Counted from the first letter of the stretch, positions 15,962 to 25,192 are shown. The stretch is 64,000 nucleotides of DNA from Lachnospiraceae bacterium (GCA_028689585.1 JAQVCW010000001.1:62001-126000), one strand, 5' to 3'. Numbers and translations are program-made. Notes: a model not told the origin generated them from the sequence alone.

Positions 15962-18355
15962 TCAGTTCTCCCAATTTCCAAACAGCTCTGCCGCCTTTTT
16001 GCTGCACTCCACCCGGTTCTTTACGCCCAGCTTGTGATACATATTTTTCAGATATGTCTTAATCGTGTTCAGGCTCAGTCCAAGAAGCTTTCCTATCTCT
16101 TCATTATTCAGCCCCTGTGCCACCAGACGCAAAATCTTTCTTTCATTCTCCCTGAGTGTTTCCCCGGTTCCTCTTGTGGATTTTAAATAGCCGGGATAGT
16201 ACACCGCCTGTTCACGGATGGTCTCCATAAGGCGTTTCCGGTACTGCTCTGTACCAATATCGCACTTCTCCAGCATCTGTTCCGCCAGTGGAAACACTGC
16301 CGCCCCTTCCGCACTGATCACCCGGATATCATCGTACTTTGCCGCCTTCTCCACCGCGTTTTTAAAACAGCGCTGCCATTTTTCCTCTTCGCCCAGCCGG
16401 TAAAAAGTGATTGCCAGCAGCAGCTCCGTCTCGATGATTCCTCTGATTCGATGATACTCTATGCAGTAATTGTGCATATCGGTCAGCAGCGTCAGCGCAT
16501 TCGCATTTCTTCCCTGACGCAGATATCCTCTGGCCTTTACCATATAGCAGTGACCATAGGCGATGTACAGAGGCTGCTGCTCATCCGGAGCTTCCTCCTC
16601 CATCCATTCTTCCACTTCCCCGGCCGCTCCCGTACACATAGCCATCTGTGTCAGTATTGCCTGAAGATTTTTTTTCAGCAATTTGGGATGCTCCGGAATA
16701 TGCAGATTAAAAGACTTCAGATAATCCATTGCCATTGCTGATTTCCCCTGTGCCAGAAAGATTTTGGCCATAGTAGCCGCACCGGCAAAACGCAGAAACA
16801 GATTGTCCGTGACTTCTGCCTTCCGGATCCCGGCAGTCAGCAGCATCAGTGCCTCGGTACTGTTCGCATCCTTCCATTTTTCAAACAGAATTTCTCCCTG
16901 AATGATCTCAACCAGCCCTTTTCCGCCGGCTCCCATCACCACATCCAGAGTTTTTTCCAGCCTTCGGAAATAGGCAGAATCCATTCTGGTCAGTTCAATC
17001 AGATCTCTCCGCCCGTTCAATATCCCCGGCTGCCCGCCGGTAACATCTATTTGCGGTATTACCAAATGCCGTTTCTGGCATTGTTTTCTTGCCTCTTCCA
17101 ATGTCTTCGAAAAATCATGCTGTGTCAGATGGGGCAGAGACAGGCGCAGATGAAACAGCCATTCTTCTGCATTAATCCTCTTTTTTTCACTCAGATTTTT
17201 TTGTCCCGCGTAGTCTTTCAGACATTTCAGCCACTCATTGCTTTCTTCCCGGCGGCACCACAGCGAGCTGATCATGCTCATCGCGGTAATCAGCTCCGGC
17301 GAAGACAGGATCTGTTCTCTGGATAAAGACAGATAATATTCTCTGGTGTTATGATACTGAATAAATCCAATGGAATCTCTGGTATCCTGAATCAGCAGTT
17401 CCGCCACCTTTTCGCTAAACCCTGCTCTGCTGTAGCACTTCAGCGCCTGCATCACATCACCGGTCAGTTCAAAATACAATCCTGCATTTTCATCATTGCG
17501 GTTTCGCTTTTCTTCACTCCACAATAGCTGCTGCCTGGATACAAGGTACTCATGAAAGATATCCAGAAAAAAATACTCCCTTTTCACCGTATCATACTGA
17601 AGAAAACCGCTGGTATCCATAATTTCACCCATGGTTTTTTTAATGTCCAGGCTGCCTACCAGCATCAGAACCAGACCTGTATCAAACCGTTCAAAGGGCG
17701 CCAGATAAAGCAGCGCATTCTTTACATTATCACTCCAGGTTTCCATCAGATGGATATCATACCAGGAAAATAATTCCTGCTTTATCACTTCATACAACTG
17801 CTGATTCAGGCTTTCTCCCCTGGCCATATGCAGAGCCAGCATCTTTATCCGCAGGGGATATCCCCCCACTGCTTCCAGCATCAGCAGCGGCGTATCCGAA
17901 TTAAACGAAATATTCATCCGCAGCAGAAGATCTCCTATCTCTGCCGCAGTCAGCTTCAGATCGTCAGAATTTCTCTGCAGGAGCTGCCCCGTCAGCTCAA
18001 ATGGCCGCAGATATCCTGGAATTGGAATTCTGGACAGCAAAATAAACCGCTGTTCCGGCGGCGAATGAATAATACCCTGAACGAGTTCATTCTGCAAAAC
18101 AGTAGTTTTCAGCCTGTGCATATCATCCACAATACACAGCGGTTTGGATAAATTCCGCAGTGCTTCTGAAAAATCTTCCTGACCTCCATTAATAATATCG
18201 CAGCCCATCTGAGTTTTTGCAAAACCATTTGCTATAACTGATGTCTTGCCCCAGCCTGTATGCGCCTGCACATAAATCACTTTATATTGTTCCAGAAAAT
18301 CACGATATTTCTGAAGCAACGCTTTTTTGGGAACTATCTTTTCGTCCTGTGGCAT
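15962..18355 (-). CDS. MalT-like LuxR family transcriptional regulator (STAND ATPase)
   Basis: Large 797-residue regulator. It has an N-terminal nucleotide-binding domain with P-loop HTGWGKTSV near residue 33 and a Walker-B-like LCIVDDMH near residue 95, a long helical repeat middle region, and a C-terminal LuxR helix-turn-helix (LRENERKILRLVAQGLNNEE, then LSLNTIKTYLKNMYHKLGV). This architecture is that of MalT/LAL activators, in which ligand and ATP drive oligomerisation. The target is unknown; neighbours are spoIIR and a lactate dehydrogenase-like gene, neither an obvious target. Confidence 0.88.
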   Translation of the reverse strand: MPQDEKIVPKKALLQKYRDFLEQYKVIYVQAHTGWGKTSVIANGFAKTQMGCDIINGGQEDFSEALRNLSKPLCIVDDMHRLKTTVLQNELVQGIIHSPPEQRFILLSRIPIPGYLRPFELTGQLLQRNSDDLKLTAAEIGDLLLRMNISFNSDTPLLMLEAVGGYPLRIKMLALHMARGESLNQQLYEVIKQELFSWYDIHLMETWSDNVKNALLYLAPFERFDTGLVLMLVGSLDIKKTMGEIMDTSGFLQYDTVKREYFFLDIFHEYLVSRQQLLWSEEKRNRNDENAGLYFELTGDVMQALKCYSRAGFSEKVAELLIQDTRDSIGFIQYHNTREYYLSLSREQILSSPELITAMSMISSLWCRREESNEWLKCLKDYAGQKNLSEKKRINAEEWLFHLRLSLPHLTQHDFSKTLEEARKQCQKRHLVIPQIDVTGGQPGILNGRRDLIELTRMDSAYFRRLEKTLDVVMGAGGKGLVEIIQGEILFEKWKDANSTEALMLLTAGIRKAEVTDNLFLRFAGAATMAKIFLAQGKSAMAMDYLKSFNLHIPEHPKLLKKNLQAILTQMAMCTGAAGEVEEWMEEEAPDEQQPLYIAYGHCYMVKARGYLRQGRNANALTLLTDMHNYCIEYHRIRGIIETELLLAITFYRLGEEEKWQRCFKNAVEKAAKYDDIRVISAEGAAVFPLAEQMLEKCDIGTEQYRKRLMETIREQAVYYPGYLKSTRGTGETLRENERKILRLVAQGLNNEEIGKLLGLSLNTIKTYLKNMYHKLGVKNRVECSKKAAELFGNWEN

Positions 18356-18562
18356 GCTGTCACCCCCATTTTGTCCATTCTTCCGCCCATAACGACAGTG
18401 TTTCTCTCCTGTGATTTTGTTTTATATATTATATCTATATTTTTTCATTAATGATATCCCCAAACGGGTGATTTTTTTGTTATTTATAAGGTGCTTTTAT
18501 TTTATAAGCTGTATTTTCATGCAGATTCAGAGGGTAATGAAAATGTGCTTTCGGTATGATAT

Positions 18563-18604
18563 AAAAAAAGACCCACTCCATTGCTTAACAATAGAACAGG
18601 TCTT
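18563..18604 (-). terminator. rho-independent terminator after the LDH-like gene
   Basis: On the minus strand AAGACC pairs with GGTCTT, with further inner pairing, followed by seven T residues, about 30 bases downstream of the stop codon. Confidence 0.85.
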
Positions 18605-18632
18605 CCCTCTTCATTTTAAATTGAACTATAAA

Positions 18633-19568
18633 TTATATCTGCGCAATAATTTCTTTCAGGCTGTCTGCGCTCTTTTTCAGCTTGGCTACTTCTTCGTCCG
18701 TCAGATCCAGAACGATCCGGTCCTGAAGTCCCTTCGGTCCAATGATGCTGGAAATACTCAGGCAGACATCATTCAGGCCATATTCACCATGCATCATAGT
18801 GGAAACGGTAGAAGCTGAACTGTGAGCACTCAAAATCAGTTTGCAAAGACGGACTACAGAAATGGCAATTGCATAGAAAGTAGCTCCTTTATTTGCAATA
18901 ATCACTCCGCCGGAAGTTCTTACATAGTCAATGATACGCTCTGAATCAAAGGTAATATCTTTATTCGGGCTGTATTTCGCATAGTATTCTTCAACGGAAA
19001 CGCCGGCAATATGTGCTTTGGACCACGGTACGAAAGAAGAATCGCCGTGCTCGCCAAAGATGTAGGCATGTACATTTTTCTGAGAAACGGAACATTCCTC
19101 TGCCAGCAGGGAACGCAGTCTTGCGGTATCCAGAGAAGTACCGGAACCAATGATCTGATTTTCCGGAATACCAGATTCCTTAATGAAAATATAGGTCAGA
19201 ATATCAACCGGGTTACTTACGATAATATACATAGCGTCCGGAGCTGCTTTTGCAATATTTTTTGCGATATCCTTTGTAATTCCTACGTTGATCTTAGTAA
19301 GATCCAGTCTGGTCTGACCAGGTTTTCTGGCTACGCCGGAAGTAATGATAACGATGTTGGAACCCTTTGCATCCTCATAATCACCTGTCTTAACGGTAAT
19401 CGGATCACGGAAGGCGGTACTCTGCATGATATCCATGACTTCGCCCTCTGCTTTATTTTTATTAATATCGATCAAAAGCAATTCATTTGCAATGGTATCC
19501 TGTGCCAGTGTGTATGCAATCGTTGCTCCCACAGATCCTGCACCAATAATTGTAATCTTATTTCTCAT
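18633..19568 (-). CDS. L-lactate/malate dehydrogenase family enzyme
   Basis: NAD-dependent 2-hydroxyacid dehydrogenase of 311 residues. The NAD motif GAGSVGATIAYT is at 9-20, and the substrate-binding Arg87 (RLDL), Asp147 and Arg150 (LDTAR) and catalytic His174 (FGEHGDSSF) are all present. Overall it resembles bacterial L-lactate dehydrogenase. However, the specificity position (Gln102 in classical LDH numbering, in the QKPG motif) is Arg81 here (ARKPGQTR), the residue known to favour malate/oxaloacetate. The start at 19568 is chosen because AGGAGA lies six bases upstream; an ATG two codons earlier overlaps that site. It appears monocistronic. Confidence 0.85.
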   Translation of the reverse strand: MRNKITIIGAGSVGATIAYTLAQDTIANELLLIDINKNKAEGEVMDIMQSTAFRDPITVKTGDYEDAKGSNIVIITSGVARKPGQTRLDLTKINVGITKDIAKNIAKAAPDAMYIIVSNPVDILTYIFIKESGIPENQIIGSGTSLDTARLRSLLAEECSVSQKNVHAYIFGEHGDSSFVPWSKAHIAGVSVEEYYAKYSPNKDITFDSERIIDYVRTSGGVIIANKGATFYAIAISVVRLCKLILSAHSSASTVSTMMHGEYGLNDVCLSISSIIGPKGLQDRIVLDLTDEEVAKLKKSADSLKEIIAQI

Positions 19569-19638
19569 TTCCATTCTCCTCTCAGTATCCTGCCCAAAAT
19601 GTATCTTAACTGTTTGTTCATATCTGATAATCATTTAG

Positions 19639-19667
19639 ACTATACCACATTGTTATTTTTTAGTCAA
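19639..19667 (-). promoter_or_regulatory. promoter of the LDH-like gene
   Basis: Minus-strand TTGACT (19662-19667) and TATAGT (19639-19644) are 17 bases apart with a TG element before the -10. A 9-bp inverted repeat, ATATCTGAT (19620-19628) and ATCAGATAT (19667-19675), brackets the promoter and may be an operator pair. Confidence 0.75.
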
Positions 19668-19788
19668 TCAGATATCCGCGTTTTTTATATTATCTTAACC
19701 ATGTCTTAGCCAGATTTCCCGTCTGCCTTTGCTCCATCGCTTTCCAGTAACAGTAAAAACAGGATTGTCCGGCCGTTTCTGCATTTTT

Positions 19789-21669
19789 TTATTCTTTGAC
19801 TGCATACAAAAACTGCTCCAGTGTACCGGTTTTTTCCTGATACAATGGATTATTCTGATACAGATTTTCCAGATATGCTCCCGGCTGCCCCTTAGACTGG
19901 CGCTGTACTTCCTCCAGTGTCAGCCCCTCCTCTTCTGTCTGAAAAATCAAAATATTCCGGGCAAAATCCGGTTCTGTCTCCAGCCACTCCAGCACCTTTG
20001 TCTCCTGCTGCTCCTCCCGATGCAGGCTGTCCTGCCAGAGAATGGCTTTGACATGGCTGTAATCCACATATCTGTCCTGCAGTGCCTGGATTTCCAGTAT
20101 CGCCTCTTCCATCCCGCCTGCCGTCACCCTGGTGATGTTTCCCCTGTTTTCACCTGACACATTTATCCTCTCCGTCTCTTTGATTTCTGTCACTTTGGCC
20201 TCTGTCTCTTTGATGTCTGTCTCTTGGCTTTCTTGCGCCTCACTCCCGCTTTCTTGCGCCTCACTCCCGTTTTCTTCTGCCTCACTCCCGCTTTCTCCCG
20301 CCTCGCTCCCGCTTTCTTCCGCCTCACTCCCGCTTTCTTCTGTCTCGCCCCCACTTTCTTCCGCCTCACTCCCGCTTTCCTCCTGCATGGCACCGCCATC
20401 CTCCGGCCAGGCGCAGGCCACTTCCAGGCGGCCCTCCTTTACCCCGATTTCCAGCACCAGAGGAAAACGTCTGACCTCCAGATCCTTCGCCGTGCATCCG
20501 GTCAGTCCAAGTAAAATACCCGCGCTCAAAAGCAGCAGCCCCGCCAGCACCGTCTTTCTTTTTCCGCTCCGGATCCGTTCCACAAAAAACAGCAGAAAAA
20601 TAAAAAAAATCATCACCGGGACACAGAAAAAAAAGTTTATTTTCCGATACCAGCTCAGCAGCCATTCCCACTGAAACGGGAACAGAAACAGGACAAAGCC
20701 TGAAACCAGAATCAGAATACGTCCGATCCATTTTGGCACACCAAATGCATTTCCGATCACACCCGCATAGTAAATCCCACTGCCCGCAGCAAGAAAAAGG
20801 CTGATCATAAGCAGCGCAATAAAGAGCACATCCCAACGCTGCAAAAAGACACCCGGCAGCTTTACTCCGCTCATCAGAGAGATTACCGGCCATTCCAGCC
20901 GCTCCATTCCCTGTATGCCAAATACGCCAAATCCAATGAAAATTACCGCCAGCAGCACCAGCGCCATTCCCCGCAGAGCACGAAACGCCTGGCGGCCAAA
21001 GGATTTCCTGTGCCTGATCCCGTCCAGCGCCAGGGGAAGTGTCCCGATTCCTCCAAAGCCTGCCAGCACCAGAAAACTGCTCTCCAGAAACTCTCCCGGT
21101 ACAAAGGCCATTCCGCCCGTCCCGCTGCCGGTATATGGCACTTCGCCATCCATAAAGTGTGCCATCTTAATTCCCGGAACCGTCAGGATCAGCAGAAGCA
21201 GAAAAAATCCCATAACGACCGGGGCCAGCAGTTCGCTCACCCGCCCTCTTACCTCCAGACCGCCGCCGGCCAGATAAATTCCCGTCGCCGCCGGCAGCAG
21301 TACCAGAAGCCAAAGGGGAAGCTCCGGCAGCAGATTATCCTTAGCCAGCCTGCCGCAGAAGGCCAGCAGCAGAATTAAATTTGTCAGAAAATAAACACTG
21401 TAAACCAGATAGATCAGCGCCGCTGCTCCCTTTCCCAGGCGTTCCTGCACATAAGTAAAATAGCTGCCTTTTGCTTCCCGCATTACCCCGCAGACAAGCC
21501 AGAGGAAGCCGGCTGCCAGCAGGCTTCCGGCCAGAGCTCCCAGCATCACTGTCTGGAAATTCATTTTCCTGTGATAGCCCGGCAGAAGAAGAATTGTCTT
21601 TCCCAGCCAGTCCATCAGGAGAAGCGCCTTTAGCTGACGGCCGGATATTTTCTGATTATCTGAGAACAT
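19789..21669 (-). CDS. fused germinant receptor protein: GerAB permease plus truncated GerAC lipoprotein domain
   Basis: Residues 1 to about 390 form a spore germination permease of the GerAB type with about ten membrane segments (for example QLKALLLMDWLGKTILLLPG and GSYFTYVQERLGKGAAALIY). The same chain then runs through LLGLTGC, a lipobox-like segment with Cys392, into a GerAC-type domain (GCTAKDLEVRRFPLVLEIGV and YSHVKAILWQDSL). A run of seven-residue EESGSEA-like repeats lies inside it. GerAC proteins are usually about 370 residues with three domains; only the first seems present here. The start at 21669 follows AGGAGG by nine bases and overlaps gerA by 14 bases. It acts in the spore inner membrane with GerA. 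Confidence 0.85.
   Translation of the reverse strand: MFSDNQKISGRQLKALLLMDWLGKTILLLPGYHRKMNFQTVMLGALAGSLLAAGFLWLVCGVMREAKGSYFTYVQERLGKGAAALIYLVYSVYFLTNLILLLAFCGRLAKDNLLPELPLWLLVLLPAATGIYLAGGGLEVRGRVSELLAPVVMGFFLLLLILTVPGIKMAHFMDGEVPYTGSGTGGMAFVPGEFLESSFLVLAGFGGIGTLPLALDGIRHRKSFGRQAFRALRGMALVLLAVIFIGFGVFGIQGMERLEWPVISLMSGVKLPGVFLQRWDVLFIALLMISLFLAAGSGIYYAGVIGNAFGVPKWIGRILILVSGFVLFLFPFQWEWLLSWYRKINFFFCVPVMIFFIFLLFFVERIRSGKRKTVLAGLLLLSAGILLGLTGCTAKDLEVRRFPLVLEIGVKEGRLEVACAWPEDGGAMQEESGSEAEESGGETEESGSEAEESGSEAGESGSEAEENGSEAQESGSEAQESQETDIKETEAKVTEIKETERINVSGENRGNITRVTAGGMEEAILEIQALQDRYVDYSHVKAILWQDSLHREEQQETKVLEWLETEPDFARNILIFQTEEEGLTLEEVQRQSKGQPGAYLENLYQNNPLYQEKTGTLEQFLYAVKE
20224..20386. repeat. 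21-bp minisatellite inside the GerB-GerC fusion gene
   Basis: About eight units of 21 bases, each like CTTTCTTCCGCCTCACTCCCG on the plus strand, encode the seven-residue repeat EESGSEA and variants. The unit length keeps the frame, so copy-number change would alter linker length without breaking the gene. Confidence 0.9.
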
Positions 21670-23173
21670 TATCTTTTTCCTCCTCACTCTGCGCCTTCAC
21701 ACGCATTCTGGTGCGTGCATTTCGTCTTGTGTAGACCGGTCTGTGCTTCATGCGGCGGGCGGGAGCACGGAACACACCGTCACTCCACAGGGATATCCCG
21801 TCCCGGCTCCCCGCTGCAAAGGGCATCAGATAAGGGATCCCAAAGCTTTTCAGCCCGGCAAGATGGATGATCAGCAGCAGCCATCCTGTGACAAATCCGT
21901 AAAATCCAAAAAATCCGCACAGAAAAATCATTCCGTATTTCAGGATCCGAAACGCTTCCGAAAGCTCCTCATTCGGAATAGAGAAAGAACCAAGCGCTGT
22001 CAATGCCTCCACAATTACGATCACGGGACTGATCAGATTCGCCGCCACCGCCGACTGGCCGATGATCAGGCCGCCCACAATACCAATCATATTTCCAATA
22101 GGCCCCGGCATCCGCAGCCCGGCTTCCCTCATCAGTTCAAAGGACACCTCCATCAGCAGGACCTCCACCATTCCGGGAAACGGCACTCCCCTTCTGGCTT
22201 CCGCCATGGACAGCACCAGATTAGTAGGCAGAATCTGAGGATGGAATCCGGTCACCGCCAGATACAGCCCCGGCAGGGAAAATGCCAGAAAGACAGCCAG
22301 ATAGCGGATGCAGCGCAGCAGCGAAGCGATCTCAAAATGGCCGTAATAATCATCCCCGGTCTGTACCAGGCTGTTCAATGTGGTCGGCAGCAGCAGCGCC
22401 ACCGGAGAATTATCACACAGCAGTACTACACGCCCATCCAGCACAGCCGCTGCCGCCCGATCCGGGCGCTCCGTTGTCTGAAACTGGGGAAAGGGGGAAT
22501 ACCAGACGTCCGAAGTCAACTGCTCTATCATCCCGCTGTCCATGATGCCATCGATCTCGAATGCCTGCAGCCGTCCTCTCACCTCATCGAGCAGTCCCGG
22601 ATAGGCCAGTTCTTCCAGATAGACCAAGGCCAGCAAAGTTTGTGAACGTCTTCCCAGAAACATTTCTTCCACCTTCAGCTCCGAAGTGCGGATCCTTTTC
22701 CGGATCAATGCCGTATTTATTTTGAGCGCCTCACTGAAAGCTTCTCTGGATCCTCTCAGTACCTTCTCCGATTCTGCCTTCACAACGCCCATTCCCGGAT
22801 AGCCCTTGCTGCTGATTTTCAGTGCTCTGGTATAGCCCTCCAGAAAAAAAATGGCATTTCCCGCCATCAGAGCCGCCATGGCTTCTTCCATGGTTTCCAG
22901 CTCCTTTACATCCGAAATGCCCAGTCCATTTTCCAGCACTGCCTGACGGATCTTTTCTGCATCCAGCTCCCACAGATGGTTCAGAAGCTTTCCGATCACG
23001 GAATCCTCCAGCATCATGTTGCTGACCGCCGCCTCCACATAGACCACCAGACATTCCACCTGTTCCCCGGTTCCCAGCCGCATCCTGCGCAGAATAATAT
23101 CATCGCAGCCACTGCAGCTATTTTTTATCCGTTCTTCCACTTCCCCGATCTTCCCTGAAATCATTTCCGGCAT
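21656..23173 (-). CDS. spore germination protein GerA family (A subunit)
   Basis: A subunit of a GerA-type germinant receptor in the spore inner membrane. From the chosen start it has 505 residues. A soluble N-terminal domain contains DDIILRRMRLG, the segment VLDGRVVLLCDNSPVALLLP is a family hallmark, and about five membrane helices follow, with MPGPIGNMIGIVGGLIIGQS. The start at 23173 (MPEMISGK) follows AAAGGAGGG with good spacing; the longer reading to 23242 has no such support. It overlaps the downstream gerB-gerC fusion by 14 bases, indicating translational coupling. Confidence 0.93.
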   Translation of the reverse strand: MPEMISGKIGEVEERIKNSCSGCDDIILRRMRLGTGEQVECLVVYVEAAVSNMMLEDSVIGKLLNHLWELDAEKIRQAVLENGLGISDVKELETMEEAMAALMAGNAIFFLEGYTRALKISSKGYPGMGVVKAESEKVLRGSREAFSEALKINTALIRKRIRTSELKVEEMFLGRRSQTLLALVYLEELAYPGLLDEVRGRLQAFEIDGIMDSGMIEQLTSDVWYSPFPQFQTTERPDRAAAAVLDGRVVLLCDNSPVALLLPTTLNSLVQTGDDYYGHFEIASLLRCIRYLAVFLAFSLPGLYLAVTGFHPQILPTNLVLSMAEARRGVPFPGMVEVLLMEVSFELMREAGLRMPGPIGNMIGIVGGLIIGQSAVAANLISPVIVIVEALTALGSFSIPNEELSEAFRILKYGMIFLCGFFGFYGFVTGWLLLIIHLAGLKSFGIPYLMPFAAGSRDGISLWSDGVFRAPARRMKHRPVYTRRNARTRMRVKAQSEEEKDNVLR

Positions 23174-23307
23174 GCCGCGCCCTCCTTTCCAAATGTTATG
23201 AAATGGCCGCTGTTTGATATCCATCTTTTTCACATATTTCACCTGACACTATCCCCGGACAACAAAGCATCACCCATTCTGAATCTGCTTTCAGCAATTC
23301 AAGAACG

Positions 23308-23339
23308 TAAAAAAAAGGAATAAGTCATCCTTATCCCTT
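23308..23339 (-). terminator. rho-independent terminator after the GntR gene
   Basis: On the minus strand AAGGGATAAG pairs with CTTATTCCTT across a 5-base loop and is followed by a T-run, just after the GntR stop codon. Confidence 0.85.
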
Positions 23340-23358
23340 TTAGTGTTTCCCGATATTT

Positions 23359-24030
23359 TTATTTCATGTGCAGACTTTCAATAATACATTCTTTCTGATG
23401 TTCAATATGAATCATAATGGCTTCACCCGCTTTTTCCTCGGAGTGCTCCTCCAGAGCTCTGCAGATAGCCATATGCTCCTGCACCAGATTTTCATGGCTG
23501 CTCTTATCTTTCAAATTCTCCAGGCGGTACCGGTAAATCTGCTCCCGGATGTTGTTTAAAATCTGTATCAGCCGACGGTTCCCCGTGGATTCGCAGATGA
23601 TTTCATGAAAGTTCACATCCGCCTGGGCACAGGCCAGCAGATCCTCCTGCTTCAGACTTTCCACGAACCGGTCTGCCGCATTTCTCAATTCCTCCAACTG
23701 CTGTTCTCCCATCATCCGGCAGGCTTTCTTCACCGCCAGCTCCTCCAGCGCAGCCCTCACCTCCAGAACATCCTCCAGATCAGAGACCGTAATCTCCGCC
23801 ACAATAGCGCCTTTTCGGGGAACCATGGTAACCAGACCGTCCAACTGAAGCATCCGGATAGCCTCCCGGACCGGAGTTCTGCTCACTCCCAGGCGCTGTG
23901 CCAGATGAATTTCCATCAGCCGCTCTCCCGGCTGCAGATTGCCCCGCAGGATCGCCTGGCGAAGTGTCTGAAATACCACATCTCTTAATGGAAGGTACTC
24001 ACTCATTTCCAATTGAAATTCACCTGTCAT
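23359..24030 (-). CDS. GntR family transcriptional regulator (FadR/FCD subfamily)
   Basis: DNA-binding regulator of 223 residues. It has an N-terminal winged helix (LRDVVFQTLRQAILRGNLQP and AQRLGVSRTPVREAIRMLQL) and an all-helical FCD ligand domain (VRAALEELAVKKA, FHEIICESTGNRRL and EHMAICRALEEHSEEKA). FCD proteins usually sense carboxylic acids, often through a metal held by Asp and His residues. The ATG follows GGAGGG. It overlaps the end of ispE by 11 bases, so it may be transcribed with ispE even though the functions seem unrelated. Target unknown. Confidence 0.9.
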   Translation of the reverse strand: MTGEFQLEMSEYLPLRDVVFQTLRQAILRGNLQPGERLMEIHLAQRLGVSRTPVREAIRMLQLDGLVTMVPRKGAIVAEITVSDLEDVLEVRAALEELAVKKACRMMGEQQLEELRNAADRFVESLKQEDLLACAQADVNFHEIICESTGNRRLIQILNNIREQIYRYRLENLKDKSSHENLVQEHMAICRALEEHSEEKAGEAIMIHIEHQKECIIESLHMK

Positions 24031-24985
24031 TTTCTATCCCTCCCTTATTATTCGGCTTTGCTCCGTTCCTTCCATTATCATTCGGCTTTGCTCCGTTCCT
24101 TCCGTTAGAGCGTCCGCCGCTGTTGTAAAAGAAATCCGTCAGATAAACCTGTTTTGCAATACTTCCTTTTTTCAGCCTTTCATAAGCTTTTCTGGCCTTT
24201 GCCTTATCTTCAAACAGACCAAATACAGTGGGGCCGCTGCCGCTCATCATCGCGTTCAGCGCTCCCATTTCTTTCATCTCATTTTTGATCTCTTCAATCA
24301 CCGGATAGGCCGGAATCGTCACCGTCTCCAGCACATTTCCCATCCGCTCCGCCATGCCGCGCAGATCGCCCTCCGCCAGGGCTGCTATCTGACCATCGAT
24401 ATCCGGATGCTCTTTCAGTTCATTGGCCTTCAGATTGCCATATACGAATTTGGTGGAGACATGAATCTTCGGCTTCGCAATCAGAATCTGGCACCTGGGC
24501 GGAGGCATCAATGGTGTGAGTTTCTCCCCTATCCCCTCTGCCAGCGCAGTTCCGCGCATAATACAATATGGAATATCAGCTCCCAGCTTCACGCCCCGTT
24601 CCATCAGTTCCCGGGAAGTCAGCCCCAGACGGAACAGCCGGTTCACCCCCACCAGCACCGCCGCCGCATCCGAGCTGCCGCCTGCCAGCCCTGCCGCCAC
24701 CGGAATATGCTTTTCCAGATTAATAAACAGCCCCTTTTGCACCTGAAATTCTTCCATCAGCAGATGAGCCGCCTTATACACCAGATTATCCTCATTCGCA
24801 GGCAGAAAACACAGATTGGTTTTCACCCGGATGCCCGGTGTCTCCGTAACTGTCAACTGCACTCTGTCATATAGGCGAATGGTCTGCATGATCATCCTGA
24901 GCTCATGATACCCGTCTTCTCTTTTTCTCAACACATCCAGGCCAAGATTGATCTTTGCCATGGCTTTTAGTTTTATCTCTTTCAT
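24020..24985 (-). CDS. ispE: 4-diphosphocytidyl-2-C-methyl-D-erythritol kinase
   Basis: GHMP-family kinase of the non-mevalonate (MEP) isoprenoid pathway. The N terminus is AMAKINLGLDVLRKREDGYHEL, the ATP-binding loop is PVAAGLAGGSSDAAAVL, and the third GHMP motif is MMSGSGPTVFGLF. The family region ends near residue 290. About 30 extra C-terminal residues consist mainly of a ten-residue duplication, NGRNGAKPND and NGRNGAKPNN, encoded by a 24-base repeat at 24050 and 24080. The tail looks like a repeat expansion and is probably not needed for catalysis. It is transcribed ahead of the GntR gene. Confidence 0.95.
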   Translation of the reverse strand: MKEIKLKAMAKINLGLDVLRKREDGYHELRMIMQTIRLYDRVQLTVTETPGIRVKTNLCFLPANEDNLVYKAAHLLMEEFQVQKGLFINLEKHIPVAAGLAGGSSDAAAVLVGVNRLFRLGLTSRELMERGVKLGADIPYCIMRGTALAEGIGEKLTPLMPPPRCQILIAKPKIHVSTKFVYGNLKANELKEHPDIDGQIAALAEGDLRGMAERMGNVLETVTIPAYPVIEEIKNEMKEMGALNAMMSGSGPTVFGLFEDKAKARKAYERLKKGSIAKQVYLTDFFYNSGGRSNGRNGAKPNDNGRNGAKPNNKGGIENDR

Positions 24986-25156
24986 CTTAAATGCGCCTCT
25001 TTATCTATTCGAAAATACCTCTGCTACGCAGCATTTTGCTCTCTATACGCTCATTGTATACAAAATCCAGATTGAATGCAAGTGCATCTTTGATGATTTC
25101 TTATTTTTATATTTTTTAAAAATTACTGTTCCATCGCAATCTGAGGACAGCAAGAA

Positions 25157-25192
25157 ACAGCCGTCCTGCGGTTCTTGGCGCAAAGCGGCTGT
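25157..25192 (-). terminator. likely terminator at the end of the sugar locus
   Basis: ACAGCCG and CGGCTGT form a 7-bp stem around a 22-base loop, with a T-rich tail on the minus strand, 17 bases after the LacI stop codon. Confidence 0.55.

Noticed and set aside
19011-19709. 232-codon plus-strand reading over the LDH-like gene
   Set aside because: Antisense to a complete dehydrogenase, and low-complexity residues.
20132-20674. 180-codon plus-strand reading through the GerC repeats
   Set aside because: It arises from the repeats read on the wrong strand (SLPLSSASLPLS pattern).
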